DNA from: JALZUV01 sp964654855
Lineage (GTDB): Bacteria > Pseudomonadota > Alphaproteobacteria > Rickettsiales > JALZUV01
Reading direction: 5' to 3'
Assembly: GCA_964654855.1 (NCBI GenBank)
Contig: CAZZJS010000010.1
Location: 1-52,229 of the forward strand
DNA: 52,229 nt
Part shown: positions 52,128 through 52,229 of the stretch, piece by piece
How the letters are laid out: every line of letters begins with the position of its first letter
Numbering within the stretch: position 1 is the stretch's first letter
The notes under the pieces: model-generated
What the model was told of the DNA's origin: nothing
The model's input: only the letters and a program-made list of their open reading frames with translations
Database searches by the model: none
Position numbers and translations under genes: made by a program

Positions 52128-52229
52128 TCGTATTGAATTTATAATTTAAATAAATCAGCTTAACGTACTGATTCTGAATACTACGTTTTTCTTAAAGTCC
52201 TTATATCGGTTCTCGCTAGAGCAAATGCT

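Noticed and set aside
1..52229. CRISPR array
   Set aside because: No regularly spaced identical repeats were found on reading; the 47-bp elements are divergent and about 2 kb apart.

Overview
The window looks like a chromosomal segment of an alphaproteobacterium of moderate-to-low GC. The evidence is a PopZ (DUF2497) protein in the typical pcm-tolC-popZ order, an alphaproteobacterial-type SerC, a PhaR regulator beside PHA genes, the separate two-subunit glycyl-tRNA synthetase, and an alphaproteobacterial-type prephenate dehydratase. It is free-living-like in biosynthetic capacity (Ser, Met/Cys, Phe, branched-chain, pantothenate and PHA genes); I cannot name the genus. Region 1 (1-about 7090) is accessory DNA. 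It starts inside a zinc-ribbon membrane protein gene that runs off the left edge and has a structured leader. A tyrosine integrase (1564-2838) follows and sits against a 3' fragment of a tRNA-Glu gene (2973-3016), the right attachment scar of an island that extends left out of the window. Beyond the scar are a P4-type integrase remnant joined to the tail of a C5-cytosine DNA methyltransferase, an unrecognised membrane-anchored protein, an SGNH/sialate-O-acetylesterase-like lipoprotein, and a frameshifted cysteine-rich fragment. Three copies of an ungapped 47-bp intergenic repeat (3107, 5169, 7032) separate these modules. Region 2 (7158-50553) is core chromosome. It contains an outer-membrane barrel protein; the translation operon gltX-def-fmt-truA read leftward; comEC and a MATE transporter converging; a three-SPOR-domain protein behind tRNA-Cys; pcm-tolC-popZ and a Pro-rich ankyrin protein; ilvD converging with the operon glyQ-panD-glyS-ppdK; a System II cytochrome c maturation pair (ResB, CcsA); serC-serA behind a small structured leader; a Sel1 protein; the PHA cluster phaE-like/phaC-phaA-phaB with divergent phaR; acnA; divergent znuA and znuCB; metC; pheA; an alpha/beta hydrolase; a tiny, extremely charged secreted protein; tRNA-Gly; a Trm112-like protein; and tRNA-Ser. 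Region 3 (50554-52229), after tRNA-Ser, again holds unrecognised genes, one with a secreted, AT-rich, Bacteroidetes-like look. How it fits together: gltX-def-fmt-truA and glyQ-panD-glyS join translation genes, with panD translationally coupled to glyQ. phaA-phaB make (R)-3-hydroxybutyryl-CoA, phaC with its small partner polymerises it, and phaR faces them as the likely regulator. serC-serA form the serine branch. All calls are from reading the sequence; no database search was run.
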